From: Hyphomicrobiales bacterium
Lineage (GTDB): Bacteria; Pseudomonadota; Alphaproteobacteria; Rhizobiales; NORP267
Reading direction: 5' to 3'
Length of the DNA: 64,000 bases
Assembly (NCBI GenBank): GCA_021775875.1
Contig: JAJFHA010000008.1
Coordinates: 1-64,000, forward strand
The notes under the pieces are model-generated. The model did not search any database. It worked only from the letters and a program-made list of their open reading frames with translations, and was not told the origin of the DNA. The translations under genes were made by a program, and so were the position numbers. This document shows positions 28,424 to 36,603 of this stretch, one piece after another. Numbering within the stretch: position 1 is the stretch's first letter; each line of letters begins with the position of its first letter.

Positions 28424-29711
28424 GGCTGAAAATCAGGTCCACATTCTTGGTGTGGAAACCGAGATCAAACAGGGCTTCCAGATCAGATTCCTGAATCGCT
28501 TCCATGACCTGTGCATCTTTTTTGAGAAAGTCGAGGAACTGTCCTTCACCCCGCCATACCGGCATGGCGTTGCGCTGAACTATGCGATAGGCGTCCTCGC
28601 GGGCAACACCGGCCTGGGTCAACGCCAGCAGGATACGCTGGGAATGGACCAGCCCGCCGAGCTGGTCGAGATTGCTTTGCATACGGTCGGGATAGACCAG
28701 CAATTTGTCGATGACACCGGTCAAACGTCCGAGCGCGAAATCCAGCGTGATGGTGGCGTCCGGTCCGATCATCCGCTCAACCGAAGAGTGAGAGATATCG
28801 CGTTCGTGCCAGAGGGCGACATTTTCCATGGCAGGCAAGGCAAAGCTGCGCACCATGCGCGCCAAACCGGTCAGATTTTCTGTCAGGATCGGGTTGCGTT
28901 TATGGGGCATGGCGGAGGAGCCCTTTTGCCCTTCGGAAAAATATTCTTCCGCCTCCAACACTTCGGTGCGCTGTAGATGGCGGATTTCGGTTGCCAGACG
29001 CTCGATTGAAGATGCGGCGACACCGAGAGTTGCGAAAAACATGGCGTGGCGGTCGCGGGGAATAACCTGTGTCGAAATCGGTTCAGGCGTTAGGCCCATT
29101 TTTTCCGCCACATGGACTTCGACCCGGGGGTCAATATGGGCAAAGGTGCCGACCGCGCCGGACAGGGCGCAGGTGGCGATTTCCGCGCGCGCTGCTTCAA
29201 GCCGTGTGCGGGTGCGGTCAAACTCGGCATAGGCTTGCGCCATTTTCAGACCAAATGTCACCGGTTCCGCGTGGATACCGTGGCTGCGGCCGATGCATGG
29301 GGTCATTTTATGCTCAAACGCACGGCGTTTCAGGGCTTCAAGCAGTTTGTCGATATCTGCCAGAATAAGGTCGCTAGCTTGCACCAATTGTACGCTCAAA
29401 CAGGTATCGAGCACATCCGAAGAGGTCAGTCCCTGATGCACAAACCGGGCGTCAGGTCCGACAATTTCTGCCAGGTGGGTCAGGAAGGCGATGACGTCGT
29501 GTTTGACTTCGGCTTCGATGCTGTCGATCCGGGCAACATCGAACACCGCTTTGCTGCCTTTTTCCCAAATGGTTTCTGCAGCCTCTTTCGGGATAGTTCC
29601 AAGCTCTGCCATGGCAGTGGCGGCATGAGCTTCTATTTCAAACCAGATACGGAACTTGTTGGCGGGCTCCCATATGGAGACCATGTCGGGCCGGGAATAG
29701 CGCGGGATCAT
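28410..29711 (-). CDS. purB: Adenylosuccinate lyase
   Basis: 433 residues. Fumarase/aspartase superfamily; releases fumarate from SAICAR and adenylosuccinate. The signature GSSAMPHKRNP lies at about 264-274, with the TSSDVLDTC and GRSHGIHAEP active-site segments. Length is typical. It stands apart from the purCSQL run but within 4 kb of it. Confidence 0.97.
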   Translation of the reverse strand: MIPRYSRPDMVSIWEPANKFRIWFEIEAHAATAMAELGTIPKEAAETIWEKGSKAVFDVARIDSIEAEVKHDVIAFLTHLAEIVGPDARFVHQGLTSSDVLDTCLSVQLVQASDLILADIDKLLEALKRRAFEHKMTPCIGRSHGIHAEPVTFGLKMAQAYAEFDRTRTRLEAARAEIATCALSGAVGTFAHIDPRVEVHVAEKMGLTPEPISTQVIPRDRHAMFFATLGVAASSIERLATEIRHLQRTEVLEAEEYFSEGQKGSSAMPHKRNPILTENLTGLARMVRSFALPAMENVALWHERDISHSSVERMIGPDATITLDFALGRLTGVIDKLLVYPDRMQSNLDQLGGLVHSQRILLALTQAGVAREDAYRIVQRNAMPVWRGEGQFLDFLKKDAQVMEAIQESDLEALFDLGFHTKNVDLIFSRVFG

Positions 29712-29795
29712 TTGAAAAACCTGTTATTTGTGCCGGATAAGTCATCCTCGTAGCAGACCCGATCATACAGGACAATGAGGCGATTTGCATGCGGA

Positions 29796-30512
29796 TCAAT
29801 TTACCAGCGCGGGAATAGCGATAAAGCGCAAATTAGGCCCTTCAAAGCCGACACTCATGACCCGTATCAGAACGATCAACTGGTTGGGGGCGTTATAATC
29901 GCCATGGAGAATCACGTCCGAGATGCCGTAACCTAACGGGCAATGACGTGACGATGGGATTGATTGATCCTGATGCAGTTGTCGGACCGGTTGGTTCTGA
30001 TCCAGAGTTAGAGAAAGAGTGAAGCCGCGAATGTCCGGCTCGAACCCATTGCATCCGGCTGCTGGCAGCGAGAATTGGTTGATATCTAGCTGCCATTCGG
30101 CACCGATCTGGTTAGTCGGGCGAAACGCAACATGATGGGCATCGGCGCCAATTTCAGTGATCGGGTTTGATGCGAGCAGAATGCCTGCTTCACGGATGCC
30201 GAGCGAAGAAATTGCCCCGGCTGCTTTGTCAGCGGTGTTGGCGCGGGCCTCGTTCAGGCTTTGGGCTTCATCATCAAGTCGGGTTCTGAAGGGTGATCCA
30301 CCAGCCCAGCTATCGTTGGCTATATTCAGGATAAAAATATCCGAATAGGGAAACCCCGAACCATCCTGGACGCCAAATTGTTCAAACGCGAAATAGGCAC
30401 CGTTTTCGGAAAACCCAATGATGCGCCGTTCAGCATGATCACCGGCCTTGGCGTGATTGATCCCAAGCAGGATTGTTGCAGCGAGTGAAAAACAAAGTGC
30501 AAGAAAGCGCAT
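29796..30512 (-). CDS. Predicted secreted protein (DUF2259-like)
   Basis: 238 residues from the ATG at 30512, supported by AGGAG seven bases upstream. A signal peptide is clear (about 1-22, ending HAKAGDH). The mature protein contains RRIIGFSENGAYFAFEQFGVQDGSGFPYSDIFI, the pattern of DUF2259 periplasmic proteins, and two late Cys residues. Function unknown. The start is two bases from the stop of the upstream transporter gene, so the two are co-transcribed. Confidence 0.7.
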   Translation of the reverse strand: MRFLALCFSLAATILLGINHAKAGDHAERRIIGFSENGAYFAFEQFGVQDGSGFPYSDIFILNIANDSWAGGSPFRTRLDDEAQSLNEARANTADKAAGAISSLGIREAGILLASNPITEIGADAHHVAFRPTNQIGAEWQLDINQFSLPAAGCNGFEPDIRGFTLSLTLDQNQPVRQLHQDQSIPSSRHCPLGYGISDVILHGDYNAPNQLIVLIRVMSVGFEGPNLRFIAIPALVN

Positions 30513-30514
30513 GG

Positions 30515-31474
30515 TCAATCTCCTGTGCGTAAGGGAGCGTTGGGCATTATCCTGTCGGCAATCAGCTTCAGGATGAAGGGTAGCAGATAAATTGGAAACT
30601 GGGCCAGGGCGCAATAAACCCAGGTTAGATCAGGAATGCTGCCGGCAATCGCCGCGACGATCAGGCCGACCGACCGGTTGCCGTTGACGATGCCCATTGT
30701 GAAAGCCTCTGTCCGTCCGCCGGACCAATAGAGCGTTGACAGGATCAGGATGAATAAAGCGGCCATCCCGAAGGCCAGTGCGGTTAGGCCGCCGATCAAT
30801 ACGGGTTGATCGAGAATTTTCTGACCGATGCCATCCATAAAGGCGACGGCGAAAACGAAAAGCGCAATAATCAACAAACCGTCGATGGAGCCGGTATTTG
30901 CGCTGACCCGGGCGTCGCCTGCTATGAAGCGCAATAAACCGGCAGCCAGGATCGCGCCTGCGATTAGCGTGAATAACTGGATTGCCAGATTTAGCGTCGA
31001 GATTTCAACGCTGGCATCAGCGAACAGGCTCATGATCAGCGGGACGGATATTGGTGTTACCGCGACGCATGCCAACAGGATCGCCATGGCCAGCGGGCCA
31101 TCAAGGCCGATCAGGTATATCAGCGCCGGGGCCGACATAAGCGGTGGCGAAGCGGCCATGATCAGGATTGCGAATGCGATATCCGGCGACAAGTCCCAGA
31201 TGCCGCTGATCCGCAAAAAGGTACCGACAACAAGCGGAAAGACGATCATGATGACAAGCGTCGCGCCACCAATCCGCCGCGGGCGGCGGACAATGTCCTT
31301 CAAATGATCAAGATCCACCCGTGCCATGGTGAGTGCTAAAATCACAAATATCGTGACGGCGAGCCAGGGCCTGAAGAAGGAAGCCAATTCGGGCAGGGCT
31401 AGGCCGAAGAAAATCCCGGCGGCGACGCCGATGGTGCCAAGCTTCCCGATCAATGCAAGTGGGTTGAAATTCAT
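30515..31474 (-). CDS. Bile acid:sodium symporter (BASS)-like membrane transporter
   Basis: 319 residues, almost entirely hydrophobic with about nine to ten transmembrane segments. The pattern of TIGVAAGIFFGLALPEL, a central AILIMAASPPLMSAPALIYLIG and a late FTMGIVNGNRSVGLIVA fits the SBF/BASS superfamily of organic-anion/Na+ transporters. The second crossing region with an Asn-Gly-Asn-Arg motif is typical of the superfamily. Substrate unknown. It precedes the secreted protein gene by two bases and is divergent from the amino-acid oxidase-like gene. Confidence 0.75.
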   Translation of the reverse strand: MNFNPLALIGKLGTIGVAAGIFFGLALPELASFFRPWLAVTIFVILALTMARVDLDHLKDIVRRPRRIGGATLVIMIVFPLVVGTFLRISGIWDLSPDIAFAILIMAASPPLMSAPALIYLIGLDGPLAMAILLACVAVTPISVPLIMSLFADASVEISTLNLAIQLFTLIAGAILAAGLLRFIAGDARVSANTGSIDGLLIIALFVFAVAFMDGIGQKILDQPVLIGGLTALAFGMAALFILILSTLYWSGGRTEAFTMGIVNGNRSVGLIVAAIAGSIPDLTWVYCALAQFPIYLLPFILKLIADRIMPNAPLRTGD

Positions 31475-31497
31475 GGCTAATAGTGTGATTTGAGGGA

Positions 31498-32751
31498 ATG
31501 TCTGTCGAGCAAAAATATGATGTGATCGTTCTTGGTGCGGGGATTGTCGGGGTATCTGCCGCCAATCATCTGCTTCGCAAGGGGAAACGGGTTGCCCTTG
31601 TTGACCGCCGCGAGGCAGGCGAAGAGACCAGCCATGGTAATCTGGGCGTGATTGAGCGGGACGGCTTTGTCCCGATCACGTTCCCTACAAATTTATCCGC
31701 GATCCTGAAATATGCGTTGAACCGGGAAACCGAAATGCATTTTCACCTTGGGGCGCTCATAAAAATGTTGCCCTGGCTGTGGTCTTTGAAAAAGGCATCG
31801 AGCCCGGAGCGGATCAAAAAATTTGCTGAAACCATTTCCGTGGTCGAGGCGAAAGCTGTTGGCGCTCACCGCGATCTGGCACGGGGGGCGGGGGCGGAGC
31901 ATTTTTTCAGAGATACAGGCTGGGTGCGGTTTTTTAGAACCGAGAAATCTTTTGCCGGTCTCAAAGACCATCTGGAATTTTCAGATACCTATGGTGCGCC
32001 ATACGAAATTTTGACAGCGCAGGAATTGCAGGAAATTGAACCTCATATCGCGCCGGTATTTCATCGGGCGATCTGGTGGAAAGATACCCAAAGCGTGGCC
32101 AGTCCGGGCAATGTGACAAAGGCCTATGCCGCGCTGTTTTCAAATAGCGGTGGTGAATTCCTGATCGGTGATGCCAAGAGCTTGAAGCAAAATGACGATG
32201 GCACCTGGTCGGTGGAAACAGAAGCTGGCCAAATCAGCGCCAAAGATGTTGTTGTCGCGCTTGGGCCCTGGTCGATGGATATCCTCAAACCTTTGGGCTA
32301 TTCGTTTCCGTTCGCGATCAAGCGGGGGTATCACCAACATTTTGCGCCGCGCGGCAATAAAACCCTGTCCCGGCCTATCGTTGATTCCGATTTTGGCTAC
32401 GCCGTTTCGCCGATGGATCAAGGTATCCGCCTGACGACGGGGATTGAATTTGCGGATCGGGAAGCTCCGCCGTCACCTGTGCAGCTTGAACGAGCAACAA
32501 AAATCGCACGCGAAGTTTTTCCTTTGGGGGAGGCCGTTGAGGATGAACCCTGGAAAGGCCAGCGGCCCTGCTTCCCGGACTCATTGCCTATTGTGGGTCC
32601 TGCACCCCGACATAAAGGCCTGTGGCTTGATTTTGGTCACGGACATGTAGGGTTTACCATCGGTCCGATCACCGGCCAGTTGATGGCGGAAATGGTGTGC
32701 GGGGAAGAGCCTTTCACCGACCCGTCGCCTTATAGCGCGACCCGGTTTTAG
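31498..32751 (+). CDS. FAD-dependent oxidoreductase, D-amino-acid dehydrogenase (DadA)-like
   Basis: 417 residues. N-terminal dinucleotide fold YDVIVLGAGIVGVSAANHL with acidic end VALVDRREAGEETSHGNLG, as in DadA/glycine oxidase types. The C-terminus has the FAD-contacting PCFPDSLPIVGPAPRHKGLWLDFGHGHVGFT. It probably oxidises an amine or D-amino acid at the inner face of the membrane. It overlaps the convergent peptidase-like gene by four bases. The exact substrate is not known. Confidence 0.88.
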   Translation: MSVEQKYDVIVLGAGIVGVSAANHLLRKGKRVALVDRREAGEETSHGNLGVIERDGFVPITFPTNLSAILKYALNRETEMHFHLGALIKMLPWLWSLKKASSPERIKKFAETISVVEAKAVGAHRDLARGAGAEHFFRDTGWVRFFRTEKSFAGLKDHLEFSDTYGAPYEILTAQELQEIEPHIAPVFHRAIWWKDTQSVASPGNVTKAYAALFSNSGGEFLIGDAKSLKQNDDGTWSVETEAGQISAKDVVVALGPWSMDILKPLGYSFPFAIKRGYHQHFAPRGNKTLSRPIVDSDFGYAVSPMDQGIRLTTGIEFADREAPPSPVQLERATKIAREVFPLGEAVEDEPWKGQRPCFPDSLPIVGPAPRHKGLWLDFGHGHVGFTIGPITGQLMAEMVCGEEPFTDPSPYSATRF

Positions 32752-33764
32752 GGCTTGAATTTTTCCTGCCATGTCTGCCAGACGCCATCGCCAAATCCGG
32801 TTGCAAGATAAACGCCACGAGCGATTGAACGGGCAACAGTGTGTGCTGCTGCGGAGCCAATTTCAGCAAGAGCCTCAGGTTCGTTGGTGACCGGTTTTTC
32901 GCCGGTCGCGAGACAGAATACGATGTCGCCATCATAGGGTGTGTGGACCGGGTGCAGGGCGCGGGCCATGCCGTCATGGGCCATGGTGGCGATCCGTTTT
33001 GCTTGTATCGGGGTCAGGTCGGCGTCGGTTGCCACGATTGCGAGAGTTGTATTTTCGCCGGGTCGGGCTTTGTGGTTGAAGGTGCGTGCGCCGTCTGGTG
33101 CCTTTTCGGGGCTGCCGATGTCACCAAACTCGTCGCCAATCTCAAAAGGTGCTGCCCAAAAATACCTGCTATTTCCCATTGTGGCACTGCCAACCGCATT
33201 GACCGCGGCTAAGGCTCCGACAAGGTATCCGCTTTCTGTAATCTCAGACGCACTGCCGAGGCCACCCTTTAATCCGAAAGTTGTAGCGCCATACCCTGCG
33301 CCAATACTACCCAAGTCAAATTGTTTCGAAGTGCATTCGCATGCGGTGCGGCCAAGGGCGGGGTAGGGGGAATTTTTGCCCCAGTCTTTATCACCACCAT
33401 TCAGAAGATCGAACAGGATCGCACCGGGGACAATCGGGATTCTCTCGAAGGGGGCTTCTTCCGGGCCGATCGGGAAACCGCGCCCATTGTCACGCAACCA
33501 ATCCTGTACGCCAGATGTGGCACGCAATCCGAGCGCCGAGCCGCCGGATAGAACCAAAGCGTCGATTTTGTCCACCAGATTTTGAGGGTCAAGGGCGTCG
33601 GTTTCGATGGTTCCCGGACCGCCGCCGCGAACGTCATAAGCGCCGATAATACGTTCATCCGGCAAAATGACTGTAACGCCAGTTCGGACCGTTTTGTCGT
33701 GGGCATTACCAACCCGAATTCCAGGGATATCGGTTATGAGATTGTTGGTGCCAGTCTTTGTCAT
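32748..33764 (-). CDS. P1-family N-terminal nucleophile hydrolase (DmpA/NylC type)
   Basis: 338 residues. DmpA aminopeptidases and the nylon-oligomer hydrolase NylC belong here; they self-cleave to expose an N-terminal Thr or Ser. The likely cleavage point is Asn238-Thr239 in RPGENTTLAIVATDA, the same Asn/Thr pair as NylC. Other family segments are DVRGGGPGTIETDAL, LSGGSALGL, and GSIGAGYGATTFGLKGGLGS. No signal peptide. It could hydrolyse beta-peptides or cyclic or linear amides; the neighbouring DadA-like oxidase hints at amino acid catabolism. Confidence 0.88.
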   Translation of the reverse strand: MTKTGTNNLITDIPGIRVGNAHDKTVRTGVTVILPDERIIGAYDVRGGGPGTIETDALDPQNLVDKIDALVLSGGSALGLRATSGVQDWLRDNGRGFPIGPEEAPFERIPIVPGAILFDLLNGGDKDWGKNSPYPALGRTACECTSKQFDLGSIGAGYGATTFGLKGGLGSASEITESGYLVGALAAVNAVGSATMGNSRYFWAAPFEIGDEFGDIGSPEKAPDGARTFNHKARPGENTTLAIVATDADLTPIQAKRIATMAHDGMARALHPVHTPYDGDIVFCLATGEKPVTNEPEALAEIGSAAAHTVARSIARGVYLATGFGDGVWQTWQEKFKP

Positions 33765-33930
33765 TATGTCTGCTACTTAACGGGTATGAAATTTGATCAC
33801 TATTCTGTCACAGGTTTGTGGGCTTGTGTTCACAATCTAGCGAGGCGGGCGGACTCAACTTGCTTTCCCTGTTGATCTGGCTACACCAGATTGAGTTTCA
33901 GCATTTGAATTTAATGACAGGCGCACTTTT

Positions 33931-34668
33931 ATGGAAAGTCTGACAATTTCGGGCGTATTCCTGGCTGGGTTGATTAGTTTTCTGTCGCCTTGTGTGTTGC
34001 CGCTCGTGCCGCCCTATCTTTGCTATCTGGCGGGTACGACGCTTGATCAAATTTCCGATGAAGAGGGTGTGTCGCGGACGGTGTATTTCCGTATTGTGTT
34101 GTCTGCAATCCTGTTTGTCGTCGGGTTCACAACTGTCTTCATTTTCCTTGGCGCAAGCGCAACTTCGATTGGGCAGTTTTTGGTCTCTTATCCTGAATGG
34201 CTGTCGCGCATTGCCGGGGTGATCATTGTGATCATGGGGCTGCATTTTCTTGGTGTTTTCCGCATTCCTCTCCTCAACCGGGATACCCGTTATCATGGCG
34301 ATACCGGGACTGGCACCTATCTGGGAGCCTATTTTATGGGGATTGCATTTGCCTTTGGCTGGACACCTTGTATCGGTCCGGTTCTGGGCGCGATCCTGTT
34401 TGTAGCAGCGGGTCAGGAAACGGTTGGTGAGGGGATGGGGCTGCTTGCCATATATTCCCTCGGGCTTGGATTGCCGTTCATTCTGGCTGCTGCTGCGGTG
34501 CGTCCGTTCCTGAAATTCGCCGCTGGCTTTCGTCAATATCTCGGGCATGTGGAAAAATTCATGGGCGGCATGCTGGTATTGTTCGGAATATTATTTTTCA
34601 CCGGCTCCATGAGCAACATCGCCTATTGGCTGCTCGAACACTTTCCAGCCTTGAGCCAATTCGGATAG
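33931..34668 (+). CDS. ccdA: Cytochrome c biogenesis / thiol-reductant transporter CcdA
   Basis: 245 residues with six transmembrane segments. Transfers electrons from cytoplasmic thioredoxin across the membrane. The redox Cys pair is present: Cys21 in FLSPCVLPLVPPYL and Cys147 in GWTPCIGPVLGA. Length is that of the short CcdA rather than full DsbD. It stands alone here, with no cytochrome c gene adjacent. Confidence 0.93.
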   Translation: MESLTISGVFLAGLISFLSPCVLPLVPPYLCYLAGTTLDQISDEEGVSRTVYFRIVLSAILFVVGFTTVFIFLGASATSIGQFLVSYPEWLSRIAGVIIVIMGLHFLGVFRIPLLNRDTRYHGDTGTGTYLGAYFMGIAFAFGWTPCIGPVLGAILFVAAGQETVGEGMGLLAIYSLGLGLPFILAAAAVRPFLKFAAGFRQYLGHVEKFMGGMLVLFGILFFTGSMSNIAYWLLEHFPALSQFG

Positions 34669-34770
34669 CGGTTCGCGTCTCTGCCTTCAAAAAATTTTCC
34701 AAGCTTTTTATGTCTGTTTGCGGGTTCCGTCCGCAGTTCGAAATTATTCTCCGTCTGGTTGAAGATGTCC

Positions 34771-34800
34771 TTGACAACGTATTCTACCTTCTAGTAGGTA
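34771..34800 (+). promoter_or_regulatory. Promoter with operator palindrome before the MAPEG gene
   Basis: A perfect -35 hexamer TTGACA (34771-34776) is followed by TACCTTCTAGTAGGTA (34785-34800), a near-perfect inverted repeat (TACCT...AGGTA) that occupies the spacer and -10 zone. Such a placement is typical of TetR-family repression. A TetR gene closes the same gene group at 36010-36603, so autoregulation is the simplest reading. Confidence 0.65.
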
Positions 34801-34825
34801 AAACGTATTGATAAAGGAGACTGCT

Positions 34826-35224
34826 ATGACGACTGAACTCTATTGGCTATCGCTCACAATGCTCATGACGGCTCTGTTCTGGGTTCCGTATATTTTGAAC
34901 CGGATCAAGGTCATGGGTATGATCCCGGCTATGTCTGAAATGGACGTTGATGGAAATCACCATGATAGCTGGGGCGCACGTTGCCAGGCAGCGCATAAAA
35001 ATGCGGTTGAAAACCTCGCAATTTTTGCACCAGCCGTTCTTGTGCTGCATGTCCTAGGTGGCGGTACTGCTATTACGGCCAGTGCGGCGATGATCTATTT
35101 TTTCGCGCGTCTGGCTCACTATTTCATTTATACGTTCGGGGTTCCATTTCTGCGCACCATCAGTTTTGCGATAGGGTGGTTTGCAACGGTGGCGATTATT
35201 CTGACCATTCTCGGCTGGATTTAA
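34826..35224 (+). CDS. MAPEG family membrane protein
   Basis: 132 residues from the ATG at 34826, preceded by AAAGGAGA at good spacing. Four hydrophobic segments and the motif NHHDSWGARCQAAHKNAVENLAIFAP (about 44-70, quoted loosely) are those of MAPEG proteins, relatives of microsomal glutathione transferase. These conjugate glutathione to electrophiles or lipid peroxides in the membrane. It opens a probable regulon with a cupin and a TetR regulator. Confidence 0.88.
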   Translation: MTTELYWLSLTMLMTALFWVPYILNRIKVMGMIPAMSEMDVDGNHHDSWGARCQAAHKNAVENLAIFAPAVLVLHVLGGGTAITASAAMIYFFARLAHYFIYTFGVPFLRTISFAIGWFATVAIILTILGWI

Positions 35225-35254
35225 GGTCCATCCTTTATTGCTAGCACCATTAAG

Positions 35255-35280
35255 CGGGTCCGGAATTTGCGCCGGACCCG
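35255..35280 (+). other. Strong hairpin between the MAPEG and cupin genes
   Basis: Perfect 9-bp stem CGGGTCCGG / CCGGACCCG with an eight-base loop, in the 85-base gap. No T-run follows on either strand. It could stabilise the upstream mRNA end or attenuate expression of the downstream genes. Confidence 0.55.
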
Positions 35281-35309
35281 TCTATGTTCAAATTCGACCG
35301 GATACCTGA

Positions 35310-36017
35310 ATGAATACCAAACAAATCAACGATCTCGTGAATGCTGATTTTAATAAGCGAGTGGTTCTCGATACCAACGCGCTTCCCTGGATACCTTCGC
35401 CCCAACCGGGTGTAGACCGAAGGTTGCTGGACCGAATTGGCGGTGAAGTAGCACGGGCCACATCGATCGTTCGCTATACCCCTGATAGCTTCTTCCCTGG
35501 TCATCTTCATGCCATGGGTGAAGAATATCTTGTGCTGGACGGCGTGTTTTCAGACGAACACGGGCATTATCCGGCAGGCACCTATGTGCGCAATCCGCCC
35601 GGTAGCCGGCACACGCCATTTACCGAACCCGGTTGCACGATATTGGTGAAGCTTCGCCAGATGCTACGTGAAGATAATAAGCGTATCGTGATCGAACCTG
35701 ATCAACGCATGTTCGAGGTGGGGACTAGTGTCGGGCATGACATCGCCACGCTCTTTAATCATAAGAATGGGGATGAAAAAGTCTCCATCGAGAGATTTGC
35801 TGCGGGAACCACAATGCCGCGACAATCAATCATTGACGGCGAAGAAGTTTTTGTTTTGTCCGGCGCGATCAGTGATGAGCATAGGGATTATGGACCTGGG
35901 ACGTGGATACGTAGTCCGAATGGATTTGAATGTGAAATCAAGAGTAAAGATGGCGCTGTGTTGTGGCGCAAACAAGGACATTTGAGCCAAGCTCGCTTGG
36001 CACCCGAGCATGCGTAA
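35310..36017 (+). CDS. Double-cupin protein, ChrR-like
   Basis: 235 residues. Two cupin barrels: the first (about 40-125) has FPGHLHAMGEEYLVLDGVFSDEHG and GTYVRNPPGSRHTPF, giving the metal-binding His/Glu set. The second (about 150-225) has EEVFVLSGAISDEHRDYGPGTWIRSP with fewer His residues. ChrR cupins act as anti-sigma factors with an N-terminal zinc domain, but here that domain is absent. It is therefore more likely a stand-alone enzyme or sensor. Its stop overlaps the TetR gene start by eight bases, so the genes are coupled. Confidence 0.8.
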   Translation: MNTKQINDLVNADFNKRVVLDTNALPWIPSPQPGVDRRLLDRIGGEVARATSIVRYTPDSFFPGHLHAMGEEYLVLDGVFSDEHGHYPAGTYVRNPPGSRHTPFTEPGCTILVKLRQMLREDNKRIVIEPDQRMFEVGTSVGHDIATLFNHKNGDEKVSIERFAAGTTMPRQSIIDGEEVFVLSGAISDEHRDYGPGTWIRSPNGFECEIKSKDGAVLWRKQGHLSQARLAPEHA

Positions 36018-36603
36018 AGCGGACGAAGTGACGGCATCCGGGACCAGGGAAAAGATTCTCGATAGCGCGCAACATTTGATCCAGACCCGGGGCTATAGCG
36101 CGATCAGTTATGCACATATCGCTGAAGAACTGGAAATTCGCAAGGCCAGCATACATTATTATTTCCAGTCAAAAGCCGATCTCGGTGTCGCCGTCGTGGA
36201 GCGATATACCTCGATGTTTGACGGGGCGTTGGCGGCAGTTTTAGAAAATGAAAGCCTGACCAACCGGCAAAAAATTGAAGCCTATTTCCAACCCTATCGC
36301 GATTTTGCGGATCAGCCTGAAACGGTATGTCTTTGTGGGGCGCTTGCTGGTGAATTTGCGGCGTTGCCTGAGGAAATGCAGGCACGAACATCTGGATTTT
36401 TTGTGTCCCATCAAGACTGGCTGACCAGCGTGTTGACCGCAGGTGAGGGAAATGAAGAATTCCGTTTGCCGGGGCCACCAGACAAGTTTGCACGCATGAC
36501 GTTCAGCATGTTGCAGGGTGCCCTGCTGATCAAACGCTCGACCGGGGATATATCTCAGATGGACGATGTGATCGAAATGCTGCGGGGACAGATGGTATCT
36601 TAG
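36010..36603 (+). CDS. TetR/AcrR family transcriptional regulator
   Basis: 197 residues. The HTH (about 15-60) contains GYSAISYAHIAEELEIRKASIHYYFQSKADL, the standard DNA-binding module. The ligand domain has TVCLCGALAGEFAALPEEM, with Cys107 and Cys109. This resembles NemR-type repressors, in which a Cys near position 106 senses electrophiles. With glutathione-transferase-like MAPEG in the same group, an electrophile-responsive repressor is plausible. The palindrome at 34785-34800 is its probable operator. It overlaps the convergent GMC gene by four bases. Confidence 0.88.
   Translation: MRKADEVTASGTREKILDSAQHLIQTRGYSAISYAHIAEELEIRKASIHYYFQSKADLGVAVVERYTSMFDGALAAVLENESLTNRQKIEAYFQPYRDFADQPETVCLCGALAGEFAALPEEMQARTSGFFVSHQDWLTSVLTAGEGNEEFRLPGPPDKFARMTFSMLQGALLIKRSTGDISQMDDVIEMLRGQMVS

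Noticed and set aside
33875-33891. Inverted repeat ATCTGG-CTACA-CCAGAT before ccdA
   Set aside because: Only 6 bp with no T-run and no promoter context; may be chance.
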